Shown piece by piece: positions 9,432 through 19,223 of a stretch of 64,000 bases of DNA. The position numbers and the translations under genes were made by a program. Below the pieces are notes generated by a model that was not told the origin of the DNA, ran no database searches, and saw only the letters and a list, made by a program, of their open reading frames with translations. The stretch is from Candidatus Synoicihabitans palmerolidicus (lineage in GTDB: Bacteria; Verrucomicrobiota; Verrucomicrobiia; Opitutales; Opitutaceae): assembly GCA_020809425.1 (NCBI GenBank), contig JAGGDC010000001.1, forward strand, positions 806,001-870,000. Direction: 5' to 3'. Position 1 is the first letter of the stretch. The number at the start of each line of letters is the position of its first letter.

Positions 9432-10691
9432 TCAGGGGGTGATCAGGTTTAGCTTGGCGGGGTTGTCGCGTAGTTGCTTGAGCACATCGATACTGAAGAG
9501 AAATGCCCGCGGAAGGTGGAAGGGGTCCTTCACTGGCAGGGCAATGAGCTCTTCGGTGGGGCGACCCTCGCGATCAAGGCGGTTGCACCACTCGCCGTCG
9601 GGACGCACCAGGTAGTGGGAGAAGGCGTAGTTGTGCACGCGTTCGTACCACTCCAGACACCAGGATTCGCCTGACTCCTGGTAGGCGAGAAGTAGGGCAT
9701 ACATGGATTCGACGGCCGGCCACCAAGGTTTGAAGTCGGCTTTCTTCCAATACTGCGGGTTGCCATCGAGATCGACCGCGAGTGAAACCCCACCGTGCTC
9801 GGGATCCCAGGCCAGTGCAATGTGCCAGCGAATGACTTCGATGCAGCGCGGAATACGATCGGCCAGGTTGGCTGCGCGGTAGATTTGGATCAGCGCCCAC
9901 ATGCTCTCGATGGCATGCCCCGGCACGCAGCAGCGGCCGATCGGACCGTCCAGGGGTTGGTTGTCGAGACGAAGAAACTCCAAAAGGGCTCGGTCTTCGT
10001 CCGAGACGAAGTGAGTCATGACGTCGTCGGCGAGCTCGATACTCTTGGCGAGCAGGGAGGGGTCTGCCAAGGCCACGCCCGCATCCTGAAAGGCCAGGGC
10101 AAACAACATGGCCACTCCGTGGCACTTAGCGCCGGCAGGAAGTTCGTAGGGATAGCTGCCGTAAGACCCGGGAGTGGCCAGGCGCTCGAGCACCCGGTCG
10201 GCGGTGCGGCGAAGCAGTTCGCGACAAGTGGAGGCGTTTTCTCCGCTGATCGGCAGATAGCTGGCCATGCCCATGAGAATGAAACCGGCGACAAAGATAC
10301 TGTCGGTGCCGGGCAGGATCTCGCCGGTACGAGACACCTTGAAGATCCAGTCCCCTTGATCGTTGCGGCCATGCTGTTGGCAGAAGCGGAAAAGTGAATC
10401 GGCGATCCGGTGATCTTCGGTGGCGGTTTCTCCTCCTCGGGCCGCGAGGGTGGAAAACACTCACAGGGCGCGCGCCTGGGACCACATGTATTTTTTGGTG
10501 GAGAGGATCACGCCGGTCTCGTCCATGGCGTTGAGGAAACCATCGTGGTCGGGGTCGAGACCGTGATGACGCCAGAAAGGCATCACATGGTGATGGAGTT
10601 CATCACTCAGGATGGTTTCGAGACGTGAGAAGGGAACCGATGCAGGAGTCCTAACTTTAGCGTGACGGCTTGGCCGGCGCGGCGGAGGCAC
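9432..10691 (-). CDS. N-acylglucosamine 2-epimerase (AGE) family protein with in-frame TGA
   Basis: An (alpha/alpha)6-barrel epimerase. The C-terminal frame has GPIGRCCVPGHAIESMWALI (conserved PGH), WDPEHGGVSLAVD, FKPWWPAVESMYALLLAYQ and a terminal DPFHLPRA segment. The N-terminal part (HHHVMPFWRHHGLDPDHDGFLN...KKYMWSQARAL) lies in the same frame but is separated by TGA at 10461-10463. The family has Trp there (RALWVFSTL), so TGG has become TGA. The total length of about 419 residues is normal. The exact start is uncertain; 10691 is the first ATG in frame. It may interconvert sugars for the neighbouring carbohydrate genes. Confidence 0.85.
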
Positions 10692-10810
10692 CAGAGAGGC
10701 CGAGGGGTTTCTAACCCCTACGTTGGCCGACGAACAAACAGACGATAATCATGCTCTCCAGAAAGATCGGACGAGACGGCCAAGTTTTTTTCCACGTCTT
10801 CGGCGACGCC

Positions 10811-11397
10811 CTATTCAGCCAACCGGCGCGTGAGTTTTTCGCGGAGTTGTTGGCGGGCGCGGTAGAGGCGGGTTTCGACGCCGCGTGAGGAGCAGCAGAC
10901 GATTTCGCCGATTTCGTGGTAGCAGAGCCCGTCGAAGTGATGGAGGAGGACGACGGTTTTGAGGCGGTGAGGGAGGTCTTCGACGGCGGACACGAGGGCG
11001 GCGGCGCGGTCGTTGCGCTCGGCGGTGTCGGTGATTTGAGTGCCGAGGGGATTCGTGCCGGCCGGTTCGCCGGTTGTGGTCATCTCTTCCCAGCTCTCGC
11101 CGGGGTGGCGGCGGCGCCAGCGGAGGCGGTTGCGGCAGTGGTGAAAAGCCAGGAGCTGAGGCGGGTGTCGGGGCGTAATTTGGGCCCGGCACGATGCAAG
11201 CGCACGAACGTTTCCATGGCGACCTCGTGGGCGTCGGTGGTGTGTTGCAGGTAGCGCCACGCGAAAGCGTGAAGTCGGGCGGCCCAACGGTCCATCACTC
11301 GACGCAGAGCAGCCGCGTCGCCGGATCGCAGACCGGTCAAGTCAACGAGGTCCGGGTTGGTGGGGGGGATGAGCGAGGGGTAGAGGCCCGCGAGCAT
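10811..11397 (-). CDS. ECF-type RNA polymerase sigma factor (frameshifted)
   Basis: Region 2 is seen in DLTGLRSGDAAALRRVMDRW...DAHEVAMETFVRLHRA. After an indel near 11145 region 4 follows: VEDLPHRLKTVVLLHHFDGLCYHEIGEIVCCSSRGVETRLYRARQQLREKL, a typical helix-turn-helix. The start ATG at 11397 is 3 bases from the stop of the heavy-metal-sensor-like gene, so it is the third gene of a three-gene unit. About 195 residues are expected. It probably responds to an envelope signal through the two upstream gene products. Confidence 0.83.
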
Positions 11398-11399
11398 TG

Positions 11400-11851
11400 C
11401 TAATCTCCGGAGGTTGGCGGGCCTTTGGCGGAGGCAACCAGGGCGAGATAGCGGGCGCGTTGGGGGGAGACATGACATCGGCGGTGGCCTCGATGAGAGA
11501 GCGGGCTGATTGGTCGGCGGCGGCCTCGATGGAGCGACGTTCGGCGACGAAGCGGGCGAATTCGAGGAAGTCGACGCGCCCTTCGGAGCGCCGGGCTTGT
11601 TCGAAGGCGGCGAACTCGTGTTCCATGCGACCGATGTCGATGGCGAGTTGTTGCAGGCGGGAGCTGGAGCGGTCGTGCAGTTCGACGACTCGGGCGAATT
11701 GGGCGTCGGTGAGGCTCAGATCTTCGCGCATCCACGCGAGTTGGCAGCTGAGGTCTGCGTTGGTGCAGCCTTGCCGCCAGAGGCTCCAGCTGGCGAAGGA
11801 GATCAAGCCGGCGGCGAGTCCGATAAACATCACGAAGGCGCCGTGGTTCAT
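11400..11851 (-). CDS. Periplasmic heavy-metal-sensor-like (CpxP-like) protein (one-base frameshift)
   Basis: An N-terminal membrane helix (GAFVMFIGLAAGLISFASWSLW) is followed by a helical periplasmic part with LSLTDAQFARVVELHDRSSSRLQQLAID, the LTxEQ-type motif of heavy-metal-resistance/CpxP proteins. Near 11470 a run of C is one base short; restoring it gives MSPPQRARYLALVASAKG and the stop at 11400. About 150 residues. The ATG at 11851 overlaps the stop of the upstream gene. It sits between a membrane partner and a sigma factor, so it may modulate that regulator. Confidence 0.72.
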
Positions 11852-12203
11852 GGCGCCTCCTCGGGGCGAACGGTGAGAGTTGTGGCGACCGGAGTGGGTT
11901 CGATGCGAGGGTTGATGAGTTGCAGGTAACTGTTGACGACGCGGGTGTGGGTGCGGCTGCGTTCGGCACCGACTCGAATTTCCGCGATGAATAATCCCAG
12001 TAATATGCAGGCGAATACGAAAACCGCGGCGAAGGCGGGTTGGGCAAAGATACGATTGATTGATCCCCACCAGGCCTGAAGAAGCGAAGGGGGGGGCGGG
12101 CGGCCACGCGTTGTTGAACCGGGGCCTTAAAATCCGAGGCAAGTGACGGGGGCCTGGGGTAGGCCTGGAACAGCTCGTCGAGTGGGTCTGGTGAGTCTGA
12201 CAT
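11848..12203 (-). CDS. Small single-pass membrane protein, putative anti-sigma partner (frameshifted)
   Basis: The N-terminus MSDSPDPLDELFQAYPRPPSLASDFKAPVQQRVAA is cytosolic-looking. After an indel in a G/C run near 12090 the frame continues with FAAVFVFACILLGLFIAEIRVGAE, a clear transmembrane helix, and a short C-terminal tail ending VRPEEAP. The stop overlaps the next start (ATGA). The arrangement of N-terminal cytosolic segment plus one helix next to a sigma factor fits an anti-sigma-like protein, but there is no zinc-finger motif, so this is inference. Confidence 0.55.
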
Positions 12204-12531
12204 GGCGTAAGTGGGCTGACAGAGAGGGTTAACCTGACTCCATCAGTGAAAAGCATAACCCCGGTGAGGGCGAGAGTCCGCCAATCAAACTTAAAAAACT
12301 GTGGAGTGCCGCGGGGGGGGGGCACTCAATGGAAATGGGTGATCGGAGGGAGCAGACCACGCGGTTGGGAAAAATCGATGTGCAGCTAGGCGGGTTGGCG
12401 CCAGGCTTCGCGGGAGGCGACGGCTACGGCGTTGATCGTTTGTTGGGCGCACACGGCGGTTCGCCGTGTGGAAACGAACAATGTGATGAAAATGAAGCCC
12501 AGTGAGCGGCGCGAAGTGGCGCGGGCAGCGT
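12204..12531. other. Intergenic region, no convincing gene; one strong hairpin
   Basis: This is the gap between the muramidase stop and the sigma operon start. Apart from the 9-bp hairpin at 12450-12470, no frame has both a start and family resemblance. The part at 12204-12300 should hold the promoter of the sigma operon, but I could not pick -35/-10 boxes with confidence. Confidence 0.4.
12450..12470 (-). terminator. 9-bp perfect stem, 3-nt loop downstream of namZ-like gene
   Basis: CACACGGCG at 12450-12458 pairs with CGCCGTGTG at 12462-12470. It lies about 60 bases after the stop of the muramidase gene. No T-run follows, so it could be a Rho-assisted terminator or an mRNA 3' stabiliser. 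Confidence 0.4.
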
Positions 12532-13875
12532 CTAGCGGTAGAGCCAGTAGCGCTGACTCTGGCGTTGGTAGATGGCGGCTTGTTCACGCCATACGTTCAG
12601 CCAGTGATCGAGATCGACGCGGTCGCCGTCGCGGATCATGGCATCGAAAAAGGCTTCGGAGCCCATGTGTTTGATGAACAAGTCAGCGGTGGAGCGTTTG
12701 GCGGAGGCGAACGGGTTGTCCTTTTCCAAAGCGCAGGCGAGAGGCATAAGATGGAAGTTCATTTCGGTGGGATTCCATGTGGCCCAGTTGTCGATGCCAA
12801 GGTAGAGGCCTTCAGAGGGACGTCCTTTGGCGTCGGTGACCTGCACCCGTTGGACGGCGACCCCTGGGACATTGAGGGCGCGAAGGAGGGATTCGAGTTG
12901 TTCGATGCGAGTGCCGTGATGAGCGATGCCGCGAAACGGGTAGTTGGGGCCGATGCCGTGGCTGAAGTCACCGAGATAGGTGCCGAGACCTACCATGGGG
13001 TAACCCACTACGGCCGCGAAATCGGGAATCATTGGCGAGGTGGGAATCCAACGCAGGCCGGTCTCAGGCCAACGCATGGCGCGGGTCCAGCCGCGCATGG
13101 GCACAACGAGGAGTTTGCCCGCTTGGCGAGTGGCGTCGTCGAGATCGAGCACGCCGGGAGCGTTTTTGGCCATACGGGCGAGTTCGCCAATGGTGAGGCC
13201 GTGTACGTAGGGGACGCGAAAGGCCCCGACGTAGCTCTTCCATTTCGCGTCGAGCGGCGGCCCGTCGACTTTGAGACCGCCGAGAGGGTTGGGTCGGTCG
13301 AGCACGATGAACGTCACGCCGGCCTCAAAGCAGGCCGTCATGGCGAGGCGCATGCAGCTCACGTAGGTGTAGCTGCGGGTGCCGATGTCCTGGAGATCCA
13401 CGATGAGGGCGTCGAGGCCCTGGAGCATCTTGGGAGTGGGGGTGCGAAATTTTCCGTAGAGCGAGAAGACGGGCAGCCCGGTGCGGGGGTCGACGCGATC
13501 ATCGACGAGAATGTTGGCTTTTTCGTCGCCATAGATGCCGTGTTCGGGACCAAAAAGCGCGACCAAGTCGACCTGAGGAGCGCGACGAAGCACGTCGATG
13601 GTGGGTTGACCGCGACGATTTACCCCGGCGGGGTGGGTGAGTAGGCCGACGCGTTTGCCTTGGAGGGGAGCGAACCCGGTGGCTTCGAGCACATCAATGC
13701 CGAGCATCACGGGGTGGATGGGTGCGGGGCGAGAGGGGGACGCGGGGCGGGAGGTGGAAACGCTTTGGTTCCCGGCGGCGCAACCGACGAAGCCGGCGAG
13801 CAAGAGACCGACCAAGGGGGCGAGCGCCTGTTTAAAGTGCAACCAAGGGAGGGAGGGGCAGCGGAGTCCGGTCAT
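12532..13875 (-). CDS. DUF1343 protein, NamZ-like exo-beta-N-acetylmuramidase
   Basis: An intact protein of 447 residues with a lipoprotein-like signal (LVGLLLAGFVGCAAG). Family landmarks are GIDVLEATGFAPLQGKRVGLLTHPAGVNRRG, LFGPEHGIYGDEKA, LIVDLQDIGTRSYTYVSCM, FIVLDRPNPLGG and a C-terminal LYLGIDNWATWNPTEM region. NamZ removes terminal MurNAc from peptidoglycan fragments during cell-wall recycling. This is one of the few longer genes here without a frameshift. The DUF2062 gene lies 10 bases upstream on the same strand. Confidence 0.88.
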   Translation of the reverse strand: MTGLRCPSLPWLHFKQALAPLVGLLLAGFVGCAAGNQSVSTSRPASPSRPAPIHPVMLGIDVLEATGFAPLQGKRVGLLTHPAGVNRRGQPTIDVLRRAPQVDLVALFGPEHGIYGDEKANILVDDRVDPRTGLPVFSLYGKFRTPTPKMLQGLDALIVDLQDIGTRSYTYVSCMRLAMTACFEAGVTFIVLDRPNPLGGLKVDGPPLDAKWKSYVGAFRVPYVHGLTIGELARMAKNAPGVLDLDDATRQAGKLLVVPMRGWTRAMRWPETGLRWIPTSPMIPDFAAVVGYPMVGLGTYLGDFSHGIGPNYPFRGIAHHGTRIEQLESLLRALNVPGVAVQRVQVTDAKGRPSEGLYLGIDNWATWNPTEMNFHLMPLACALEKDNPFASAKRSTADLFIKHMGSEAFFDAMIRDGDRVDLDHWLNVWREQAAIYQRQSQRYWLYR

Positions 13876-13885
13876 GAAGCGCGGG

Positions 13886-14596
13886 TCACTCTGGCGTAGG
13901 GATTGGTGGGGTCGAGTCGGAATCGTGTTTTCGTTGTTCGCCCTTAGTCTTGTGGGCGAAGGCGCGCTGGACGCCGCATTTCCAAATCAGATCGAGGATC
14001 AGACCCAGAATGGCCCCGGCGATAACGCCACCGATGATACAGGAGTTGATGGCGGTGCCGAAGCCTTGGGTCCAAGTCCACTCGGCTGGAGACAGGGTGA
14101 AAACCGGCTCGACGACGAGGACGGCGGTAGGATCGGTGCTGGGGTCGATCTCGACACTACACCCAAATCCGGAGGCGTTGATCACGGCCTGGCCCAGTTT
14201 GTAGGTGCCGTAGTAGAGCGGAAGGGCGGAGAGGGGGTTGGAAATGACTTGGAGCCCGGCGAGCACCATGACGTTGGCCCGGAGAAGCAGCGCGGCGAGA
14301 AAGGCCACGAGCATTTGGAGTCCGATGACGGGAAGCAATGCGATGATGGCGCCGGCGTAGAGAGCGGGCCGAACGTATTCCGATTTGAAGGACCAAAGAT
14401 AGGCGCGTTTGCGGGTGACATTCGCAAAGCGCCCTATGAGGGGATAGCGGTGCATGCGTGCCCGACGCGGGGCAAAACGAAGCATCCATTTGGCGCGGCG
14501 GATGCGGGCAAATCTTTTACGGCGGTGCTCTGGGTATTCTGATGACTCCACGGGAGAATAGTCAAATAACCTGTCAGTGGGAATGGAGGGTTGCAA
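13886..14596 (-). CDS. DUF2062 domain membrane protein
   Basis: An intact protein of 236 residues. After a basic N-terminus the DUF2062 core follows: Y(V)RPALYAGAIIALLPVIGLQMLVAFLAALLLRANVMVLAGLQVISNPLSALPLYYGTYKLGQ, with conserved NP and paired membrane helices. A third helix (SCIIGGVIAGAILGLILDLIW) and a charged tail end the protein. The function of the family is unknown; it often accompanies envelope genes. It precedes the muramidase gene by 10 bases, so they are probably co-transcribed. Confidence 0.85.
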   Translation of the reverse strand: MQPSIPTDRLFDYSPVESSEYPEHRRKRFARIRRAKWMLRFAPRRARMHRYPLIGRFANVTRKRAYLWSFKSEYVRPALYAGAIIALLPVIGLQMLVAFLAALLLRANVMVLAGLQVISNPLSALPLYYGTYKLGQAVINASGFGCSVEIDPSTDPTAVLVVEPVFTLSPAEWTWTQGFGTAINSCIIGGVIAGAILGLILDLIWKCGVQRAFAHKTKGEQRKHDSDSTPPIPTPE

Positions 14597-14649
14597 CCGG
14601 TTTCTGTCGAATAGCGAAATGGGGACGTCGGGAACGGTACCGCGGTGAG

Positions 14650-15790
14650 TCAGGCGACGCGATTTTGCCGAGCCGATTTCAAGTTGTCGGCGGATTGGGC
14701 CAAGGCCAAAGATAGGGGAGTGAGTGGAGGCGTGATGGCCGTGATTTCACACCCAACGGGGGGCGTATCCAGACGTACGGCGCCGGAAAAAATCCACACG
14801 GTCTTTTTTTGGGCCACGGCGCGCAGGGCGAGGGCGCCGGGACCCTTGCCCTCGAGAGAACTTAAGTCGAAGCAACCTGCACCGGTGATGACGAGATAGG
14901 CGGCGGCGAATTTGGGGGCGAGATCTAGCCACTCCTCCACGAGGTCGAAGCCGGGCACGAGCTTGGCTGCAGCGGCGGTGAGAAACCCGAAGGCGATGCC
15001 ACCGGCGGCGCCTGCTCCGGGCGTGGATCCGAGGCCCGGGCTGCCAACGGCAGTTCCGATGAGGTTGGCGATGCGTCCGGTGGCGGATTCGAGCGCAGGC
15101 AAATCGGCGGGGTGGAGGCCTTTTTGAGGTCCGAAGACGGTGGCGGCGCCGTGGGGACCGAGGAGGGGATTGGCGATATCGCAGGCGATGCGGATCAGAG
15201 GGAAAGAGGAGGCTCCGGGGGAAAGGTGGGCCAGGTCGCTCCACGCGGCGGGATGAATTTCGTCCAGAGGTGTGCCGTCGGCGCGGGAGGCTCGCCAGCC
15301 CAAGGCGGTGAGGGCACCGAGACCGACATCGTGGGTGGCGCTACCGCCCGACTCCGAGCAGGACGGCGTTGGCCCCGGCGGCGACGGCAATGAGTTGGCC
15401 GGTACCGCGAGTGTCGGTTTGCCAAGGGTCGCGTTCGGCGCGGGCGAGGGATTGCAGACCGCTGGCGGCGGCCATTTCGATAACGGCGAGACGCTGCGCG
15501 GAACCAAGATCGAGGCGGATCCGGGCGGCAGGCGGCAGGGAGGTGGGATCGACGAGGCCGAAACCGGCGGACGCTCGTGTGCCGTGTGGCCCCAAGGCGG
15601 GAACGACGTGCCAAGTGCCTCCGGCGGCGGCGGTGAGGATGGACGCGAATCCCTCGCCCCCGTCCGCTAGCGGGCAGAGGTCGATGATCCAGTCGGGGTG
15701 GGCGGCGGAGAGGACCTCTTGGGCGAGGTCGCAGGCTACGGGCGCGGTGAGGGCGTCCTTAAATTTATCGAAAGCCACGAGCACGCGCAT
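14650..15790 (-). CDS. Glycerate kinase (frameshifted)
   Basis: The start at 15790 gives MRVLVAFDKFKDALTAPVACDLAQEVL, the glycerate kinase N-terminus. CPLADGGEGF, the catalytic DGGEG motif, follows. One missing base near 15350 separates LLGVGG from SATHDVGLGALTALGW, the conserved GGSATxD loop. The C-terminal half includes CDIANPLLGPHGAATVFGPQKG, GAAGGIAFGF and LVITGAGCFD. It would be about 380 residues and phosphorylates D-glycerate. It probably works in glyoxylate/glycerate assimilation; no partner genes lie next to it. Confidence 0.88.
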
Positions 15791-15886
15791 GATCGACGGT
15801 GCAAGCAGAGGGCTTGCCAGTGCGAGCGCGAAGTCGGCTGGAGATTCGCGGAGGCTCGGTGCGGGCGGCAAGAGCGGGTGGGTTGC

Positions 15887-15907
15887 TTGTAACGTATTAC
15901 GTTACAA
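15887..15907. repeat. Palindromic intergenic repeat, copy 1
   Basis: Half-site TTGTAACG, 5-nt core TATTA, and the exact complement of the half-site. It lies 97 bases upstream of the glycerate kinase start, followed by a G-rich tract that also follows copy 2. Confidence 0.85.
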
Positions 15908-15998
15908 ACCTGCCGGGGCGCGGTGGTGACGGCGGTGGGGGCGGTGAGGGGGCGGTGAGGGAAGAGCGGAGGGGACGGGGAGGTGGGGGGAGGCAGGT

Positions 15999-16019
15999 TT
16001 GTCACGTATTACGTTACAA
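15999..16019. repeat. Palindromic intergenic repeat, copy 2
   Basis: Half-sites TTGTCACG and CGTTACAA around the same TATTA core; one position of the arms mismatches. It lies 112 bases after copy 1, with a shared downstream motif CTGGCTGGGGCGCGG-like. Confidence 0.82.
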
Positions 16020-16098
16020 ACTGGCTGGGGCGCGGAGGCGACGGGGGAGGTGGCGGTGAGGCAAGAGCGGGAGGGATGGGGTGTGGGCGGGGGTGAAT

Positions 16099-16119
16099 TT
16101 GGCACGTATTACGTGACAA
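16099..16119. repeat. Palindromic intergenic repeat, copy 3
   Basis: Half-sites TTGGCACG and CGTGACAA around TATTA. It is 100 bases after copy 2 and 30 bases beyond the stop of the ABC permease gene. Confidence 0.78.
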
Positions 16120-16148
16120 GGGGATTGGGTGGGGGCTGGAGATGGGGG

Positions 16149-17846
16149 TTAGGGGGTCGTGGCGTTGGGGGAGGCGAGGAGGATTTCGGGGGTGGGGAGA
16201 GTGACGGTGGTGGGACCGAAATGGGTGGTGCATTGGCCGAGGGGCTCGAAGGTGAGAATCGCGAGTTGGGCTTGGGCCAACCAATCGGGAGTGACGTCTT
16301 GGGAGGACGGTGGCGTGCCACTTCCATTTAGAGATTCGATGCCTCTAAAACGGGCGCGAATTAAGCGAGTATCAAAGGCGTTGCCAACGGAGGGATGCGA
16401 TCGGTGGGAAAATATGGAGGCGAAGGAAATTTCCTGACGGGCTGAATTGACCAAGGCGAAACCGTATTGGCGCTCGAAGCGCTGTCGGTCGGAACTCACG
16501 TTATGGAGAGGGCGAAGCGTGTTGTTGGCGGATGAATACAGCAAAGAGAGTTCGATCGTCGATGGGTCGTCGCGAACATGGGGACTGAGTTGTCGGATCA
16601 TGATGCCGTTTTCGGCCCATCTCTCGCCCGGGCGCAGCGGGAACAGACCGGCTAGGCGGGATTGGCCGAATTCGAAATGCAGGTCGGCCTCAAGAGAGAC
16701 GGATTGGCCTTGGAACGCCTTCAAGCTGGACGTGGTGATACGCCCGATCTGTACCCCATTTACTTTATCAGCCCGTTCGCCGAGGGATCGAAGTTTTGTC
16801 GCTTCGCTCAATCCGAAATGAGCGCGAAGAGCTTCGCGGGCAGACGTGTGACGCAGGGCGAAATAGGGCTGTTCAACGGTGTTGGTCACGAGCTGATCGT
16901 TGGGCAATGTCAGGGAGGTATCGAGTTTCAGGACGTGGCCGGTGAATTGAGGAGACTGCATCCTTAATGGACGCAGGTAGTCTGAGATGAACGTTTCGCG
17001 GGGTCAGTCCGTTAGTGCTGGGCAATTCCAAGTTCGGTCCGGGTTGGAAGCTCAATGAGGGGGCGACGCCGGCGAAGTCCGGGGTGGGAATCGAGGTCGC
17101 AGCTGGCACAATTTGCCAAGGGCAGGCTTTGGCGAGCAGGGACCCGGTCAGCAGAAGGCAGGCGGTCCAAAATGTGGTGCGACGGGGAGAATGGGTTTGG
17201 TAGAGGTAAAAGAGTAGCGAGACGAGGCTGAGGAACCAGAGCGTGAAACCAACGGTCATGCGCGTGGCGCTGCTGATCTCGTTGGTTTCGATCGATCGGA
17301 GGGATTTGATGATCTGCGATTGAGAATCGAGAATAGTGAACAGGGCGGTGGCGGTGACTATTCCAAGGATGACGTGAGTGCGCGGAGGAGTGAAGTCGTG
17401 GATGCGCCCAGCAGGAGCGCGGCAGAGGAAACCAGTCCCACGGTGCCGCAGCGTTCGAGGCCCATGAGGGTTGCGCTGCTCGCGCTTAAGTCGTGCTGCA
17501 GCGCACGCAGGAAATCGATCAGCGCCGCGGGGTGAATCATCAGGATTAAGAGACCGATTAGCTTGGCGATGGCGACGGTGGTGGGGGCCTGGGGGTGAGT
17601 GCGCCAGAAGGTCTGGTCACCGATGGCGCGGTCTTTGCCGCCGAGGGCGAGTCCGACGAAGACGATCATGGGCCATTGGAGAATAGTGGTCCATATGCCC
17701 AATTCGTTGGTGCTGCCCGAACTGTCGCCGAAGGAGCCGCACGCAAAGAAGCGGTCTGCCGCCATAAAGAGGACGGCAGGGGCGGCGAAGGGCGCAAAGC
17801 GGCGGAGGTCTTTGAGAACAAGATGCCAAATGGGGGTTGCGGTCAT
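16149..17846 (-). CDS. Predicted ABC transporter permease (frameshifted)
   Basis: The start at 17846 overlaps the stop of the ATPase gene by four bases. The N-terminus (TPIWHLVLKDLRRFAPFAAPAVLFMAADRFF) and several hydrophobic segments (WTTILQWPMIVFVGLALGG; AKLIGLLILMIHPAAL; VGLVSSAALLLGAS) give at least five membrane helices. An indel near 17365 leads to VILGIVTATALFTILDSQ and VGFTLWFLSLVSLLFYLYQT; another near 16965 leads to a long soluble C-terminal part of about 270 residues with no motif I recognise. The repaired length is about 565 residues. It resembles ABC-2-type permeases of GntR(YtrA)-controlled exporters. Confidence 0.65.
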
Positions 17847-18775
17847 CGGGCGGTGGGATTTTTGGCTAGGTGCGCGAAGTGGAGGTAGAGTTCACGCAGA
17901 GAAAGCGGACGGCTTTCGATGGTGACGTGAGGATAGGTCGTCTGGAGGGCGTTCGTGCTGTCGGGTTCGGTCCATTGGTCGTCGATGGCACGGAGGACAC
18001 GAGGGGTGGGACGTTCGATGTGGTGCCAGGTGGCGGGGGTAGGGACTTCAGCGGAGACAGGATGCTCGGTGGTCACTTCGATGGAACGGTGACGTTGCAG
18101 CAATGAGTCGAGGCTCTCGGAGAGGACGAGTTTACCTTCGTGGAGGAATACGACGTGGTCGATGAGACGTTGCACGTCGTCGAGATCGTGAGTCGAGATG
18201 ACGACGGTGGCTGGCCGGTCGGTTCCGGGGAGTTCGAGTAAAGCGACGACCAATTCGTTGCGGACGAGCGGGTCCAGTCAGCTGAATGGTTCGTCCAGAA
18301 TGAGGAGCTCGGGGCGAAACGATAGGGTGGAAAGCAAGGCGGCCTTCATGTGCATGCCACGAGAGAGGTGTTGCAGGCGGCGATCGCCGGGCAGGTCGAA
18401 CAATGTGCGCAGGCGAGCTTCGAGGGCGTCGTCCCATGTTGGATACATGCCGCGGCAGTAGGCGATGAAGCGGTCGACCGTCATCCACAGCGGCAACTCT
18501 TGGCCCTCGGCGACGTAGCCGATGCGGGTGAAGTTATCGGCGGAGAGGGACGTTGACGGCAGACTGAGGAGCGTGGCTTCGCCCGAGGACGGGGCGATCA
18601 AGTTGAGCCACATTTTCAGGCATGTGCTTTTGCCGGCGCCATTGGGTCCGAGCAGGGCGAAGATGGAACCGGTGGGCACTTCGAGAGTGAGGTCTTGGAC
18701 GGCAAAGGTGCGGCCGAAGCGCCGAGAGAGGGGATCATGGAGAGGCGGGTGGAGCGGAAGATTGGCGAGCGAGAT
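17843..18775 (-). CDS. ABC transporter ATP-binding protein with in-frame TGA
   Basis: Walker A LLGPNGAGKST, signature-like HLSRGMHMKAALL and Walker B LLILDEPFS are clear. TGA at 18278-18280 falls exactly on the Gly of DEPFSGLDP, where GGA is expected; LDPLVRNELVVALLEL and the switch region VVISTHDLDDVQRL continue in the same frame. The true start is not visible: the first coherent codons are near 18775 and overlap the GntR gene, so the start may be lost to an indel. The YtrB-like form and neighbours suggest an exporter responding to cell-wall stress. Confidence 0.8.
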
Positions 18776-19133
18776 GGCGGCTGATGGCTGCCAGTAATTG
18801 GGCGTCGTCGATACCGAGGTGGCGGGCTTCGACCGCGAGCCGTTCGGCGTGGGCTTCGAGCCAGCGTTTGCGATCGGCCGCGTGGGAAGGGCGGGCAGGT
18901 TGCACGACGGTGCCAATGCCGGGCTGCACCTGGAGCAGGCCCTCGGCGGTGAGTTGGGTGACGACTTTGTGGGCCGTGTTGGGGTTGATGTGCAGCTCCT
19001 GGCTGAGAGTGCGCACGGAGGGGAATTTGTCGCCGGAGCGAAGTACCCCCGTGAAGACGGCTTTCTTAACGGCAAAGACGACCTGCTCGTAGGGAGGTTG
19101 GTCGGGACGGAAGTTGATCGAGAAGGGCAGCAA
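18735..19133 (-). CDS. GntR-family (YtrA subfamily) transcriptional regulator
   Basis: An intact protein of 132 residues. The winged-helix domain is PPYEQVVFAVKKAVFTGVLRSGDKFPSVRTLSQELHINPNTAHKVVTQLTAEGLLQVQPGIGTVV. The short C-terminal dimerisation tail, without a ligand domain, defines the YtrA type. It is the first gene of the GntR-ATPase-permease unit and probably represses it. Copy 4 of the palindromic repeat lies 70 bases upstream of its start, a position suitable for an operator. Confidence 0.87.
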   Translation of the reverse strand: MLPFSINFRPDQPPYEQVVFAVKKAVFTGVLRSGDKFPSVRTLSQELHINPNTAHKVVTQLTAEGLLQVQPGIGTVVQPARPSHAADRKRWLEAHAERLAVEARHLGIDDAQLLAAISRHLARQSSAPPASP

Positions 19134-19202
19134 GATGTTCTAAGTGTAATAGGACGCTTGAGTTGGTGGCAAGGATTTTTCAGGGAGGTGGAGAGGGGCT
19201 AT

Positions 19203-19223
19203 TTGTCACGTATTACGTGACAA
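19203..19223. repeat. Palindromic intergenic repeat, copy 4
   Basis: Half-site TTGTCACG, core TATTA, and the exact complement CGTGACAA. It lies between the divergent GntR (start 19133) and rlmM (start 19330) genes. Confidence 0.85.

Noticed and set aside
10461..10463. TGA-to-Trp reassignment suggested by the AGE gene
   Set aside because: Only one TGA fits Trp; TGA elsewhere ends genes normally or replaces Gly, so a substitution or read error is simpler.
12502..13644. Plus-strand open frame of 380 codons opposite the NamZ-like gene
   Set aside because: It is the antisense of a well-conserved intact gene; high GC with G/C at third positions gives long shadow frames. No family motifs. The same applies to long opposite-strand frames at 7274-8266 and 34914-35996.
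15887..16119. CRISPR-like array
   Set aside because: Only three palindromic 21-mers, unequal spacing, spacers resemble each other, no cas genes, and two more copies stand alone far away.
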